From positions 682,001 through 746,000 of the forward strand of contig NZ_JAYKOT010000003.1 of assembly GCF_035481615.1 (NCBI RefSeq): a stretch of 64,000 nucleotides of DNA, written 5' to 3'. Source of the stretch: Citroniella saccharovorans. GTDB lineage: Bacteria > Bacillota > Clostridia > Tissierellales > Peptoniphilaceae. Both the position numbers and the translations under genes were made by a program. The notes under the pieces were generated by a model. The model was not told the origin of the DNA. It ran no database searches and was given only the letters and a program-made list of their open reading frames with translations. Shown here in pieces: positions 54,577 to 63,548 of this stretch (positions are counted from its first letter, which is position 1; every line of letters begins with the position of its first letter).

Positions 54577-54915
54577 CTATGAATCAATCCTTCTTATACC
54601 TTCAAAAGATGTTACAGGCATAGTAAACATAATACCTATATTTTCTCGCTCTAAATCACCCATAACTTCTCTTACACAATTTTTAGCTTTTTCAACTTCT
54701 TCTTCAGTTGGAAGAAGCATAAGAATGGTTTTATTAAAAGGTCTAAACTTATTTAACATTCCTCTAAAAGAAGTTAACATAGATTCAGTTTGATAAGTTG
54801 AAGCCATTCCTATAGAATCAAATATTGTGGCCGAATAAATTCCATTTTCATGAAACTTATCAATTAGATTTTCAAATAGTTCTGTTCTATTAATTACTAT
54901 AAATAAAGCAATCAT
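54577..54915 (-). CDS. PII-like regulatory protein, antiporter-linked
   Basis: 112 residues resembling the PII/PII-like ferredoxin fold: an N-terminal beta strand LFIVINRTELFENLIDKFHENGIYSATIFDS, a central variable loop, and a second beta-alpha-beta unit ending VMGDLERENIGIMFTMPV. The tyrosine-bearing T-loop of GlnB/GlnK is absent. The stop directly abuts the antiporter start, so it probably senses a nucleotide or ion and controls the transporter (inference from context). AGGAGGAAATT precedes the start. Confidence 0.7.
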   Translation of the reverse strand: MIALFIVINRTELFENLIDKFHENGIYSATIFDSIGMASTYQTESMLTSFRGMLNKFRPFNKTILMLLPTEEEVEKAKNCVREVMGDLERENIGIMFTMPVTSFEGIRRIDS

Positions 54916-55011
54916 AATTTCCTCCTTTTCCTTTCATCACATATATATAATAAAACTTAATTCATAAAAATTCAAGAAGAATATAAACTTATAAACAAAT
55001 TATAAAATAAA

Positions 55012-55049
55012 AAAATGATAAAAAACCAGTAATATTAAATATTACTGGT
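55012..55049 (-). terminator. Intrinsic terminator after the GIY-YIG gene
   Basis: On the minus strand ACCAGTAATATT pairs with its complement (55025-55036, 55038-55049) and is followed by T6, then more T. The stem overlaps the last codons of the gene. Confidence 0.85.
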
Positions 55050-55310
55050 AAATTCTTTAAAAAAATTTGTGCTATTTTTTATAAGTTCCAATTTCTTTTT
55101 TCTTGATAATTTTTTTATTTGTATTTCTCGACTTAAAGCGGAACCTTTTTCACCAGCTTCTTCGATATATACATATTTCACTGGGAGTCTTGATCTTGTA
55201 TATTTAGAAGCTTTTCCAGTATTATGAAAATCTAACCTGGATTTTAGGTTATTAGTTATTCCAGTATAAAGAGTCTTATCACTACAGGATAAAATATAAA
55301 CAAAAAACAT
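55035..55310 (-). CDS. GIY-YIG domain protein (YhbQ/YazA-like)
   Basis: 91 residues, a single GIY-YIG nuclease domain: VYILSCSDKTLYTGITNNLKSRL (YIL..YTGIT variant), then HNTGKASKYTRSRLPVKYVY with the conserved Arg/Tyr, and a downstream Glu in SREIQIKKLSR. Small stand-alone members are common; the cellular role is unclear. One base from recX, hence probably coupled. Confidence 0.93.
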   Translation of the reverse strand: MFFVYILSCSDKTLYTGITNNLKSRLDFHNTGKASKYTRSRLPVKYVYIEEAGEKGSALSREIQIKKLSRKKKLELIKNSTNFFKEFTSNI

Positions 55311-55311
55311 T

Positions 55312-55911
55312 TTAATCTTCCTCTAATAATTTTCTAACTTTTTCTAATGGATATAAATTAGAAAGAAAATAATTCATAACTTTACTTTTTAATTTTAAAT
55401 CTGATGTGTCTAAATTTTTGTACTTTCTGCTAAAAATATTTTCCATTTTTTCAAATTCTTCATCCTCAGTATAGTCCTTCATTTTCTCATTAATTAACTC
55501 TAATGGATAACCCTCAAATTTTAAAAAGGAAAATAGTTTTTGTCTTGAAAATGAGTTCGATAGTTTTTTACTAGATATAAGATTTTCAATATATAATTCA
55601 TCATTTATTAAACCAAGTTCGTTTAAATTATAAATAATTATTTTTTTCTCTTCGCACTTTAAATCAAATTTTTTTAAATAGTCAGAAACTTTTACATTAG
55701 AAACAATTCTTTTTAAGCAGTAGTTTCTGGCTTTAATTTCAATTTCATTAAATCTTGATGAATCTATTATTTTTTTATAATCTTCAAATTCGACTATTTT
55801 CCCAACATAAAGTTCTAAATTTTCTAGTTGTTCATATTTAATAAGATATTTTTCATTAGATAAATTTATTTCATAATAATTGGACTTAGGCTCAATAGAT
55901 TTTATTTCCAT
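55312..55911 (-). CDS. recX: Regulatory protein RecX
   Basis: 199 residues with the helical RecX repeats, including ARNYCLKRI..., a LGLINDELYIENLISSKK segment and YPLELINEKM. RecX binds RecA filaments and limits their activity. The ATG overlaps the stop of the upstream 33-residue gene (TAATG). Confidence 0.88.
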   Translation of the reverse strand: MEIKSIEPKSNYYEINLSNEKYLIKYEQLENLELYVGKIVEFEDYKKIIDSSRFNEIEIKARNYCLKRIVSNVKVSDYLKKFDLKCEEKKIIIYNLNELGLINDELYIENLISSKKLSNSFSRQKLFSFLKFEGYPLELINEKMKDYTEDEEFEKMENIFSRKYKNLDTSDLKLKSKVMNYFLSNLYPLEKVRKLLEED

Positions 55912-56012
55912 TATTTAAAAAGTGGTAAGATAATTCCCGGAACCATAACAATTAGCATTGCAAAAACTAGCAATAATGCAACAAATCTTACAAACTTATT
56001 CTTATTACTCAT
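55911..56012 (-). CDS. 33-residue single-helix membrane peptide
   Basis: Begins MSNKNKFVRFVALLLVFAML and ends GIILPLFK: a basic N-terminus followed by one long hydrophobic helix. A good GAGGTG site lies 8 bases before the ATG, and its stop overlaps the recX start, so it is very likely translated. It resembles small DUF4044-like Firmicute membrane peptides in form only; no function is assigned. Confidence 0.75.
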   Translation of the reverse strand: MSNKNKFVRFVALLLVFAMLIVMVPGIILPLFK

Positions 56013-56111
56013 AATATCACCTCTATTAATATTTTAACATAATTTTATTGTAATTTCTATATATGGAAATTAACAAAAAATATGGTAAAATATATACATA
56101 GGAGGAGAAAG

Positions 56112-56747
56112 ATGACTTTAAAAAAATTACAAATTGATGATTATAAATTAGCTGTAAAAGCAATTACTAATTTTTTTATTGCTTTTTCAAATCTTTATTT
56201 AGAAAAAATTAAGTCCGATTATGAAGTATCTAAACTAAATAGTATCTTAGATAGCTATACTAATTATATGACTAATAATAAGATTATTGATTCTAAGTTT
56301 ATATTTACTAAAATTAATCTGGAATATGATGAGTTAATTAAGTCCTTTGAAAATTTAGAAATTAAAACAGATTTATTAGAGAGTAAAATCTTTAAAAATA
56401 ATTTTGTTTCTAAGTCTGACTTAAAGGAAATTATAGATGTAATTTCTAAAATTAGTCCTGACTTAAATAATAAATTTGAAAATTTGACTAATTATGATTA
56501 TAACAAAGAAGTCGATTTTATTCTTGAAGATGTATATTTTTTGGCTAATCAAAAATCAATTAATAATCTTAAGTATTTTTTACCTGAGAAAATTTTAGAT
56601 TATATAAATCCTTCAAATGGTGACTTAATTATCCAAGAAAGAAAAGAATTAGAAAATCTTATTAAAAGCAATGATTTATTAAAAGAAAACCTTGAGAATA
56701 TGATAATGATTATTCAAGGTATTGATAATGATGATTTTTTAAATTAA
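56112..56747 (+). CDS. Hypothetical helical protein
   Basis: 211 residues, predicted all-helical and Lys/Asn/Ile-rich, with heptad-like stretches, and no recognised family. Start at 56112 because GGAGGAG is 4 bases upstream and an earlier in-frame ATG (56082) precedes that site. An extended -10-like TGGTAAAAT lies about 20 bases upstream. The PC4-like gene follows after 25 bases. Confidence 0.65.
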   Translation: MTLKKLQIDDYKLAVKAITNFFIAFSNLYLEKIKSDYEVSKLNSILDSYTNYMTNNKIIDSKFIFTKINLEYDELIKSFENLEIKTDLLESKIFKNNFVSKSDLKEIIDVISKISPDLNNKFENLTNYDYNKEVDFILEDVYFLANQKSINNLKYFLPEKILDYINPSNGDLIIQERKELENLIKSNDLLKENLENMIMIIQGIDNDDFLN

Positions 56748-56772
56748 AAATTTTAAAAAGGTGGGAGATATT

Positions 56773-56994
56773 ATGGCAGATATAAAGTATGAAATTATCG
56801 AAAATTTAGGTGTTTTAGGAACTTCTTCAAATGGATGGCAAAAAGAGATTAATTTAGTTTCTTGGAATGAAAGAGCAGCCAAATATGATATTCGTGATTG
56901 GAATCCTGATCACACTAGAATGAGCAAGGGTATTACATTGAGTAAAGAAGAAGCAAAGTTATTAAGTGAAATTTTAAAAGAAGAATTTAAATAG
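56773..56994 (+). CDS. YdbC-family PC4/p15-like nucleic-acid-binding protein
   Basis: 73 residues with the YdbC features IIENLGVLGTSSNGWQKEINLVSWN, YDIRDWNPDHTRMSKGITL and a C-terminal helix. Bacterial YdbC dimers bind single-stranded DNA/RNA with a PC4-like fold. Start at ATG 56773 behind AGGTGGGA. cobU begins after one base, though a shared role is not evident. Confidence 0.92.
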   Translation: MADIKYEIIENLGVLGTSSNGWQKEINLVSWNERAAKYDIRDWNPDHTRMSKGITLSKEEAKLLSEILKEEFK

Positions 56995-56995
56995 A

Positions 56996-57523
56996 ATGAT
57001 TACCCTTGTTATTGGAGGTATAAGAAGCGGGAAAACTGAATTTAGCGAAAATTTATTAAAGGATAAAAAAAATAAGCATTATATTGCAACAATGTTTAAT
57101 TTTGATGATGAAACAAATGAAAGAATAATTAATCATAGAAAAAATAGGGGAGATAAGTTTATCACTTTAGAATCTTTAAAACTTGAGGAAGATTTCTCTA
57201 AAGTTCAAAATGCTATTTTAGATGATGTAGGAAACCTAATTAACAATCTTATTTTTGAAGATAAAGAAGCTGATTTATCATTTGAAAACAAATATAAGAT
57301 TATTACTAGCTTAAAAGATAAATTTGACCGACTAATTCAAAACTTTAAAAGTAAAGAAAAAAAACTTGTCATTGTAACAAATGAAGTAGGCTTAACTTTA
57401 GTATCTGAATATAAAATTGGAAGATTTTTCCAGGATATAAATGGTGAAATAAATAAATTCTTAGCTGATAATTCCGATGAGGTTTATTTTATGCTAGTAG
57501 GTCAAGCGGTGAAAATAAAATGA
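56996..57523 (+). CDS. cobU: Adenosylcobinamide kinase / cobinamide-phosphate guanylyltransferase
   Basis: 175 residues with the CobU P-loop IGGIRSGKTEF, HYIATM, the guanylyl-acceptor region INHRKNRGDKFITLES with its His, DDVGNLINNLIF and VTNEVG. It converts adenosylcobinamide to its GDP derivative. Its stop overlaps cobS (ATGA). No cobalamin riboswitch was seen upstream. Confidence 0.93.
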   Translation: MITLVIGGIRSGKTEFSENLLKDKKNKHYIATMFNFDDETNERIINHRKNRGDKFITLESLKLEEDFSKVQNAILDDVGNLINNLIFEDKEADLSFENKYKIITSLKDKFDRLIQNFKSKEKKLVIVTNEVGLTLVSEYKIGRFFQDINGEINKFLADNSDEVYFMLVGQAVKIK

Positions 57524-58267
57524 TAGATGGTTTATTTATCTCTATTCAATTCTTAACTAAATTTTTCATATCTGATAAAGTTGAATATAATAAAAAAAAT
57601 ATAAAAATGGGTCAGATTTTTTTTTCCATTAACTGGTCTTATAATTAGCTTTTTTGTAATTATTGTTCCACTTTTAAATAATATATATAAGCTAGGAATC
57701 AGCAGTGAATTTAATTCGTTAATTATGATTTCTTTATATATTTTTACAACTGGTGGTCTTCATTTAGATGGATTTACTGATACAATTGATGGTCTTTCTT
57801 CTCAAACAAATGGAGAAAGACTTAAAGAAATAATGAAGGATTCTAGAATTGGAGCATTTGGAGCAATATACTTATTTATTTTATTACTTTCCAAATTTAT
57901 TATATATAAAATGATATTAAATAATCTTTTTAGTTGTATTCTTGCAATTGTTTTTTCTAGAACTCTTTTGACCATGGTTATTTATAAGGGAAAATTTCCT
58001 GGTTACAATGGAATGGCAGATTTTTTACATGAATCAAATATTGGCAAAACCTCATATATATTTATAGCTTTATTTTTAATTTTTTCTTTCCTCTATAAAA
58101 AATTATTGTTGATACCAGGAATAATTACCTTACTATTTACTATTTTCTTTATTAAATTCTTTGAAAGAAGAATAGGATACATTTCTGGAGACATTCTTGG
58201 TTTTTTGGCTGAAGTTAACGAGCTCATCTATCTTATAGTATATTTAGGAGTTTCTAAATGGATTTAA
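57520..58267 (+). pseudogene. cobS: Adenosylcobinamide-GDP ribazoletransferase, interrupted by one frameshift
   Basis: The N-terminal frame MIDGLFISIQFLTKF...NIKMGQIFF ends at a stop soon after T9 (57617-57625). With one T fewer the frame continues PLTGLIISFFVIIV and joins the downstream open frame carrying the family motif GGLHLDGFTDTIDGL, then further membrane helices, giving about 248 residues. CobS transfers alpha-ribazole to adenosylcobinamide-GDP. Flanked by cobU and cobC, completing the nucleotide-loop set here. Confidence 0.88.
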
Positions 58268-58827
58268 TTATGGTTAGGCATGCAAAAACTGTTGATAATA
58301 TATTAAAAATCTATTCAAGAGATGTTACTCCATTAGATCCAATATTAAAATTAAAGTTAATAGAAACTAAGCGTAAATTAAAAGAATTTAACTTTAAAAA
58401 TATATATGTAAGTGAATTATTAAGATGCAGGGAAACATTAGAGCAAATTATAGATAAAGATAAACACTATATGGTTGATTCTAGAATAAACGAATTTGAT
58501 TATGGAGATTTTAAAGGCTATACGTATATTGAAATTAATAAAATGTATCCCTATATTTATGGACAATTAGAAAAAAATACTTTTTCAACTAAAATTCCAT
58601 CTGGAGAAAGTTATAATGAGTTTTTTTCAAGAGTTAATGATTTTTTGGAAGAATTAAAAGAAAAAAATGAGAACACTTTAATTGTTAGTCATGATGGGGT
58701 TATTAGAGCTATACTAAGTCAAATTTGTGGCCTGGATAATTTTTTTAATTTCTCAATTGAGAATGCTAAGATTTCCGCAGTTTCATTCATGAAAGATTAT
58801 TCAATTATAAAAAAGATTAATTACTAG
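58258..58827 (+). CDS. cobC: Histidine phosphatase, alpha-ribazole phosphatase-like
   Basis: 189 residues of the phosphoglycerate mutase superfamily: LIMVRHAKTVDN with the phospho-His, a conserved Arg/Glu region NEFDYGDFKGYTYIEI, PSGESYNEFFSRV and VSHDGVIRAIL with the second His. Its place overlapping cobS indicates CobC, removing the phosphate from alpha-ribazole phosphate or adenosylcobalamin phosphate. Confidence 0.88.
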   Translation: MDLIMVRHAKTVDNILKIYSRDVTPLDPILKLKLIETKRKLKEFNFKNIYVSELLRCRETLEQIIDKDKHYMVDSRINEFDYGDFKGYTYIEINKMYPYIYGQLEKNTFSTKIPSGESYNEFFSRVNDFLEELKEKNENTLIVSHDGVIRAILSQICGLDNFFNFSIENAKISAVSFMKDYSIIKKINY

Positions 58828-58835
58828 GAGAAGAT

Positions 58836-59691
58836 ATGATAATTAAAGATGTTTGTCTTATATTAGAAGGTGGAGGCATAAGATCATCTTTCACCTCAGG
58901 AATATTAGATTACTTTTTAGAAAAAAATATTATTTTTGAAAATATAATAGCTACATCTGCATCATCTTTTGTTGTACTATCATATATGTCTGAAGCAAAA
59001 AAAAAGACTACTAAGTTTTAAGATGTTAACTAAGGACGCTATGCCTGATATTAATTTTATGATGGAAAATCTACCTGTTGATATCTTTTCTATTATAAAA
59101 TTTTTAGACGAAAACCTTAAACCGATAGAATTTGAAAATATTGTCAATAGCAAATCTAAGGTTATGGTAACTACTACAAATGCTGATACAGGTTTAATGG
59201 AATATTTTAATTTAAATAATTCATCTTCCTATATTGAAATTTTAAATAAGGTGAGTGCTTCTTGTAGCTTACCATTCTATTTTAGACCTATTATAATAAA
59301 AAGTAAAAAACTATTTGATGGTGGCTTTTCTGATGGAGTACCTATAATTAGAACTTATAAGGAAGGTTTTAAAAAGATTTTAGTTGTTTCTACTAGACCT
59401 TATGGTTATAGAAAAGAGTTTTCTCCACTTGATGAAAAATTTATTTATTTAAAAAAATATCCTAGAACTATACATGCTATTGAAAATAGATTTATTAGAT
59501 ATAATGATAATTTTGATTTCTTAGATCTATTAATTGAGAATAATAAAGCATTACTTATTAATCTTGATATTGGTAATAGCATAGATACAATAAATATCTT
59601 TGACTATAAGCTATGCTTAAATCTTTATAATTTGGGCTATGAGAAGGCAAAAAAAGAATATATTAACATATTAAACCTTATTAAAGAGTGA
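58836..59691 (+). pseudogene. Patatin-like phospholipase (YjjU-like), interrupted by one frameshift
   Basis: The first frame gives CLILEGGGIRSSFTSGILDYFLEK... and stops after A9 (58997-59005); with one A fewer it continues SEAKKRLLSFKMLTKDAMPD into the downstream frame (to 59691), about 284 residues. The oxyanion GGG and the dyad DGG(FSDG) are visible. The nucleophile elbow expected as GxSxG reads A-T-S-A-S, so both glycines are replaced. Lipase activity is therefore doubtful even in the restored protein. Confidence 0.82.
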
Positions 59692-59695
59692 TAAA

Positions 59696-60741
59696 ATGAT
59701 AACTTTTACACATGCATCTGATTTACATGTTAATAAAAAACTATTATATTCTCAACTTCCTGAGTATGTAATTAAAGAAATAAAGAAAAATAAATGGATA
59801 GAATTTGAAAAATTTCTTTCCTTTTCTAGAGAGAAAAAAAAGTAGATTTTGCCTTAATTAGTGGAGACACTTTTGAGAGAGAAGATATTAATTTATATAC
59901 AGAAAATAAAATTCTAGATATTTTTGATAAATATGATGATATAAAAATCTTTATGATTTTTGGAAACCATGATTATTATGATGAGACTATTTCTAGATTT
60001 GTAAATTCATTTCCTAAAAATGTTTACGTTTTTAAAAATAACAATTTAAATTTTTATGAGCTTAAAAATATTAATACAAGAATATATGGAATGTCATGGA
60101 CAGAGAAATTTAATTCTAATAAGAAGTTTAAAGTTGAATTAGATCCAAATTTTTATAATGTTTTTCTCATTCATGAAGACCTTGACAATAATGAAAATTT
60201 TTATTTAAAAAATAATCTAAGCAAATTACAATTTGATTATATTGCTCTTGGCCATATACACAAAAAATTCCAATTTAAGAATATATTTAATCCTGGTAGT
60301 CTTTCTCCAAGTTCATTCAAAGATACTGGGGAATATGGTTTTAATTATGTTAATTTGGATAATGCTTTAAAATGTGAATTTATTAGATCTAATAATCCAT
60401 CTTTTATTCAAATAAACTATGATATATCTAATATAAGTAAAGATGATTTTATAATGTATTTTAATAAACTCGATAAAAATAATTTTTATAGAATTATCAT
60501 AAGTGGTTATAGTAAAATTAAAAAGATAGAGTTAGAAAGTATATTTTTACATTTACAGGAAAAGTTTTTATATATTGAATTTATAGATAATTCATATTTC
60601 TGGGACATAGAAAAAATTAACTCAATAAAAAATAACTTATTATTTAGAGAAATACTAAAAAATATCGAACTATCAGATAATAAAGATAAGCTTATTGAAT
60701 TATTTTTAGAAAAGATAGGTGAAAGTTTTGAAGATAACTAG
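59696..60741 (+). pseudogene. SbcD/Mre11-like metallophosphoesterase (YhaO-type), interrupted by one frameshift
   Basis: The first frame MITFTHASDLHVNKKL...SFSREKKK hits TAG at 59843-59845. The next frame continues VDFALISGDTFERED and FMIFGNHDYYDE, then GHIHKKF and NPGSLSP, so the metal motifs DLH, GD, GNHD and GHIH are all present in about 348 residues. The change lies in A8 (59834-59841) and contains A-AAA-AAG directly before the stop. A -1 slip there restores the protein. It precedes and overlaps the SbcC-like gene; such pairs act on DNA ends. Confidence 0.85.
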
Positions 60742-62300
60742 AGTTAAAATAAATGGCTATAGAGGATTAAGTGAAAAAGAAATCTTTTTTGATAATGGAA
60801 TAAACGTTATATATGGAGAAAATGAATCTGGAAAATCTACGATATTAAATTTTATAGAAAATACCTTATATGCCGGAGTTTATGAAAATTTAGAAGACAA
60901 TAGACCTTGGTTTTCTTCATATTTTTCTGGTGAGTTAGATTTAAAAGTTAATAATAATATATTATCTTTTAATAGAGAATTTTCAAAATCTCTCTCTATT
61001 ACAAAATTAGATGATGGGGCTACATTTGTATTTGATAAAAATAGGACCTATAATCCAAGTGATTTTTTGCCTTTTAGCAGAGAAGTATTTAATGAAATTT
61101 CAATTATTAATTTTTCTAAAGATTTTAATAAAATAAAAAATGTTAACAGTTTGAATGAATACCTTTTAAGTATAATCTTTTCATCTGATTACTTTGATTC
61201 CAATAAAATACTTATAAATCTTGATAAAGAAAAAAATGAAATTGGAACAGATAGGATGTCTAATAAAGAATTAGGACTTATCAATAAAGATATTTTATTT
61301 CTTGAAAAATCAATAGATTCAACGAATTTTGATTTATTAATAAAACGAAAAGAAGAAATACTTAGTGATTTAGAAAATGATTTAAAAATTGAAGAAGATA
61401 AAATAAGTCATGAGAATAATAATATTATTCATAAAAAACTATTAGAAAGAGATTATTTATCTAGTAGAATACATAATTTCAAATCAAGTAAATTACTCTT
61501 TTGCATTATTGAAATTTTCAGTTTTGTATTTGCTATATTTGGACTTATTAAATCAATAAAAGTCTTAACATTACTATCTTCTATTATTTTTATTGCTTTT
61601 TTGTTAGTTTTAGTTTTAAATATTAAATATAATAATAGACTTCTAGAACAGATAAATAATTTAAATAATGATATAGAATTATATCTAAAAAATAATAAAA
61701 ATATAGATTCCTATGAGATAAATATTTTAAAAAATAAAATATTTAATCTAAGACAGGAAATAGAAATTCAAAAAGAAGCTAGAGATGAGAATAATAATTA
61801 TAAGCTTAGAATTCTTGATAAGAAAAAAATGAGACAAGAACTTTTAGATAAAAGAGAATTAATAATTCAGTTAATGGATATTATTGATATTTCTCAAAAA
61901 TCAGTAATAAAAAAATTACTAGGAGATATTTCAAAAAGTACTAGTTTTTATTTGAATAAATTAACAAATGGCAAATATAAAAGAGTCATATTTGATAGTG
62001 ATATGCTTATAAAAGTTTATGAGGAAAAAAAAAGCAGCTTACATAGAAGCTGATAAATTAAGCTCAGGAATTTTACAGCTTTTAATGTTTTCTATTAGAT
62101 TATCTTTAAGTTATAATAAAGATAATATTCTGCTGCTAGATAATTCTACAGTTTATCTAGATTTTAAACATAAAAATTTATTTTTAAATTCTTTATTTAC
62201 ACTAGAGAATCAATTTCAGATTCTTTTCTTTACCAATGATGAAGAAGAAAGAGACTTTTATAAAAGAGCAGGAAAAAATATTATATATTTAAAGGAATAA
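60719..62300 (+). pseudogene. SbcC/Rad50-like (YhaN-type) ATPase, interrupted by one frameshift
   Basis: About 526 residues if restored. Walker A GENESGKSTI near the N-terminus, then long coiled coil interrupted by two adjoining hydrophobic helices (about 256-302), as in YhaN proteins. The frame changes in A9 (62025-62033): removing one A gives VYEEKKAAYIEADKLSSGILQLLMF, linking to the ABC signature LSSG..Q and the Walker B LLLDNSTVYLD. The usual acidic residue after the Walker B Asp is Asn. Probably the ATPase partner of the upstream phosphoesterase. Confidence 0.82.
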
Positions 62301-62302
62301 CA

Positions 62303-62989
62303 ATGATTTACTCTATTTCAGACCTACATTTAGATTATACTGAAAATAAATCTATGAATATATTTGGTGATAATTGGAAGGACCATAATAAGAAAATATT
62401 TAATAATTGGCAGAATATTATAAATAATAATGATTATGTTCTCATTGCTGGCGATATTTCTTGGCAAATTAGAATGGAAGAAGCTTATATCGATTTAATT
62501 CAAATAGATAAACTTCCTGGCAAAAAAATAATGATTAAAGGCAATCATGATTTCTGGTGGGACAGTATATCTAAACTCAGAAATCTTAAATTAAAGACTA
62601 TTTCCTTCATTCAAAATGATTCTATAGATATAAATGATTTTTCTATTTGTGGAACTAGAGCTTGGCTTGATAAGGAAGATTCAGATTTTAAAAAAAATGA
62701 TTTAAAGATTTTTGAAAGAGAATTAATTAGGTTAAAATTAAGTTTAGAATCTTGCAAAAGAAATAAAATAATATGCATGCTTCATTATCCGCCTTTTAAT
62801 AAAGACGGAAATACAAATGAATTTGCTGATTTGATGTCTAAATATAAAGTTGATACATGCATATATGGGCATCTGCATTCTGATGGTTTAAAGATGGTTG
62901 TTGAAGGGAGTATAGGTGGTGTTAATTATATTTGCACATCTTGTGACTATATCGATTTTAAGCCAATTTTAATTAAGGAGATTTTATAA
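62303..62989 (+). CDS. Calcineurin-like metallophosphoesterase
   Basis: 228 residues with the di-metal motifs SDLHLD, AGDISW, GNHDFWW and YGHLH. Resembles stand-alone Firmicute phosphoesterases of unknown substrate. Its reading frame is intact, in contrast with the related upstream gene. Two bases from the preceding gene; overlaps the CYTH gene start (TAATGG). Confidence 0.92.
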   Translation: MIYSISDLHLDYTENKSMNIFGDNWKDHNKKIFNNWQNIINNNDYVLIAGDISWQIRMEEAYIDLIQIDKLPGKKIMIKGNHDFWWDSISKLRNLKLKTISFIQNDSIDINDFSICGTRAWLDKEDSDFKKNDLKIFERELIRLKLSLESCKRNKIICMLHYPPFNKDGNTNEFADLMSKYKVDTCIYGHLHSDGLKMVVEGSIGGVNYICTSCDYIDFKPILIKEIL

Positions 62990-63519
62990 TGGAAAAAGAA
63001 CTAGAAGTAAAATTATTGGGTTTAGATGTTGATTCTTTTGAAAAAAATTTACAAGCAAAGGGAGCTAAGCTTCTTTATATTGAATATCAGGAAAATATTC
63101 TATTAGAAAATATTTCAAATAAAATTCCAGATAAGTCTTATTTAAGAGTTAGAGAATCAAAAATAGGTGATAAGTGTTCAACTTATCTAACCTATAAGGA
63201 AAACATTGAAAATAAAAATCTTAGAGAGAACAATGAATATACTTGTAAAGTAGATTCAAAAGATAATATATTGAAAATCTTAGACTTACTTGGAATTAAA
63301 GCTTTAAATTCTGGGAAAAAGAAAAGGATAAAATATTCGTATAAAAATATAAGTATAGATATAGATACTTGGGATAAAGAAACATATCCATATCCTTATG
63401 TAGAAATTGAAGTAAAAAAAGAAAAAGACTTAAAAGAATTTCTAACTGATTTTAATATATCAGAAAATTTAGTTTCAAAGAAGTCTATAAGTGAACTTCA
63501 AAATGAATTAAAAAAATAA
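62989..63519 (+). CDS. CYTH-domain protein (triphosphate-binding tunnel)
   Basis: 176 residues with the diagnostic N-terminal ExExK motif in KELEVK, SYLRVRESK, a central TYLTYKEN strand and IDIDTWDK..YPYVEIEVK. CYTH enzymes hydrolyse triphosphates (inorganic or thiamine triphosphate) or act as class IV adenylate cyclases; which applies cannot be told from sequence. Ends at a terminator. Confidence 0.9.
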   Translation: MEKELEVKLLGLDVDSFEKNLQAKGAKLLYIEYQENILLENISNKIPDKSYLRVRESKIGDKCSTYLTYKENIENKNLRENNEYTCKVDSKDNILKILDLLGIKALNSGKKKRIKYSYKNISIDIDTWDKETYPYPYVEIEVKKEKDLKEFLTDFNISENLVSKKSISELQNELKK

Positions 63520-63521
63520 GA

Positions 63522-63548
63522 GCCTGTCTACTTAGACAGGCAATTTTT
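63522..63548. terminator. Bidirectional intrinsic terminator
   Basis: GCCTGTCT (63522-63529) pairs with AGACAGGC (63534-63541); T5 follows on the plus strand, and A7 precedes it to form the U tract for the converging minus-strand gene. Confidence 0.88.

Noticed and set aside
56700..56996. Cobalamin riboswitch before cobU
   Set aside because: Coding sequence fills the region and no B12-box-like motif was seen.
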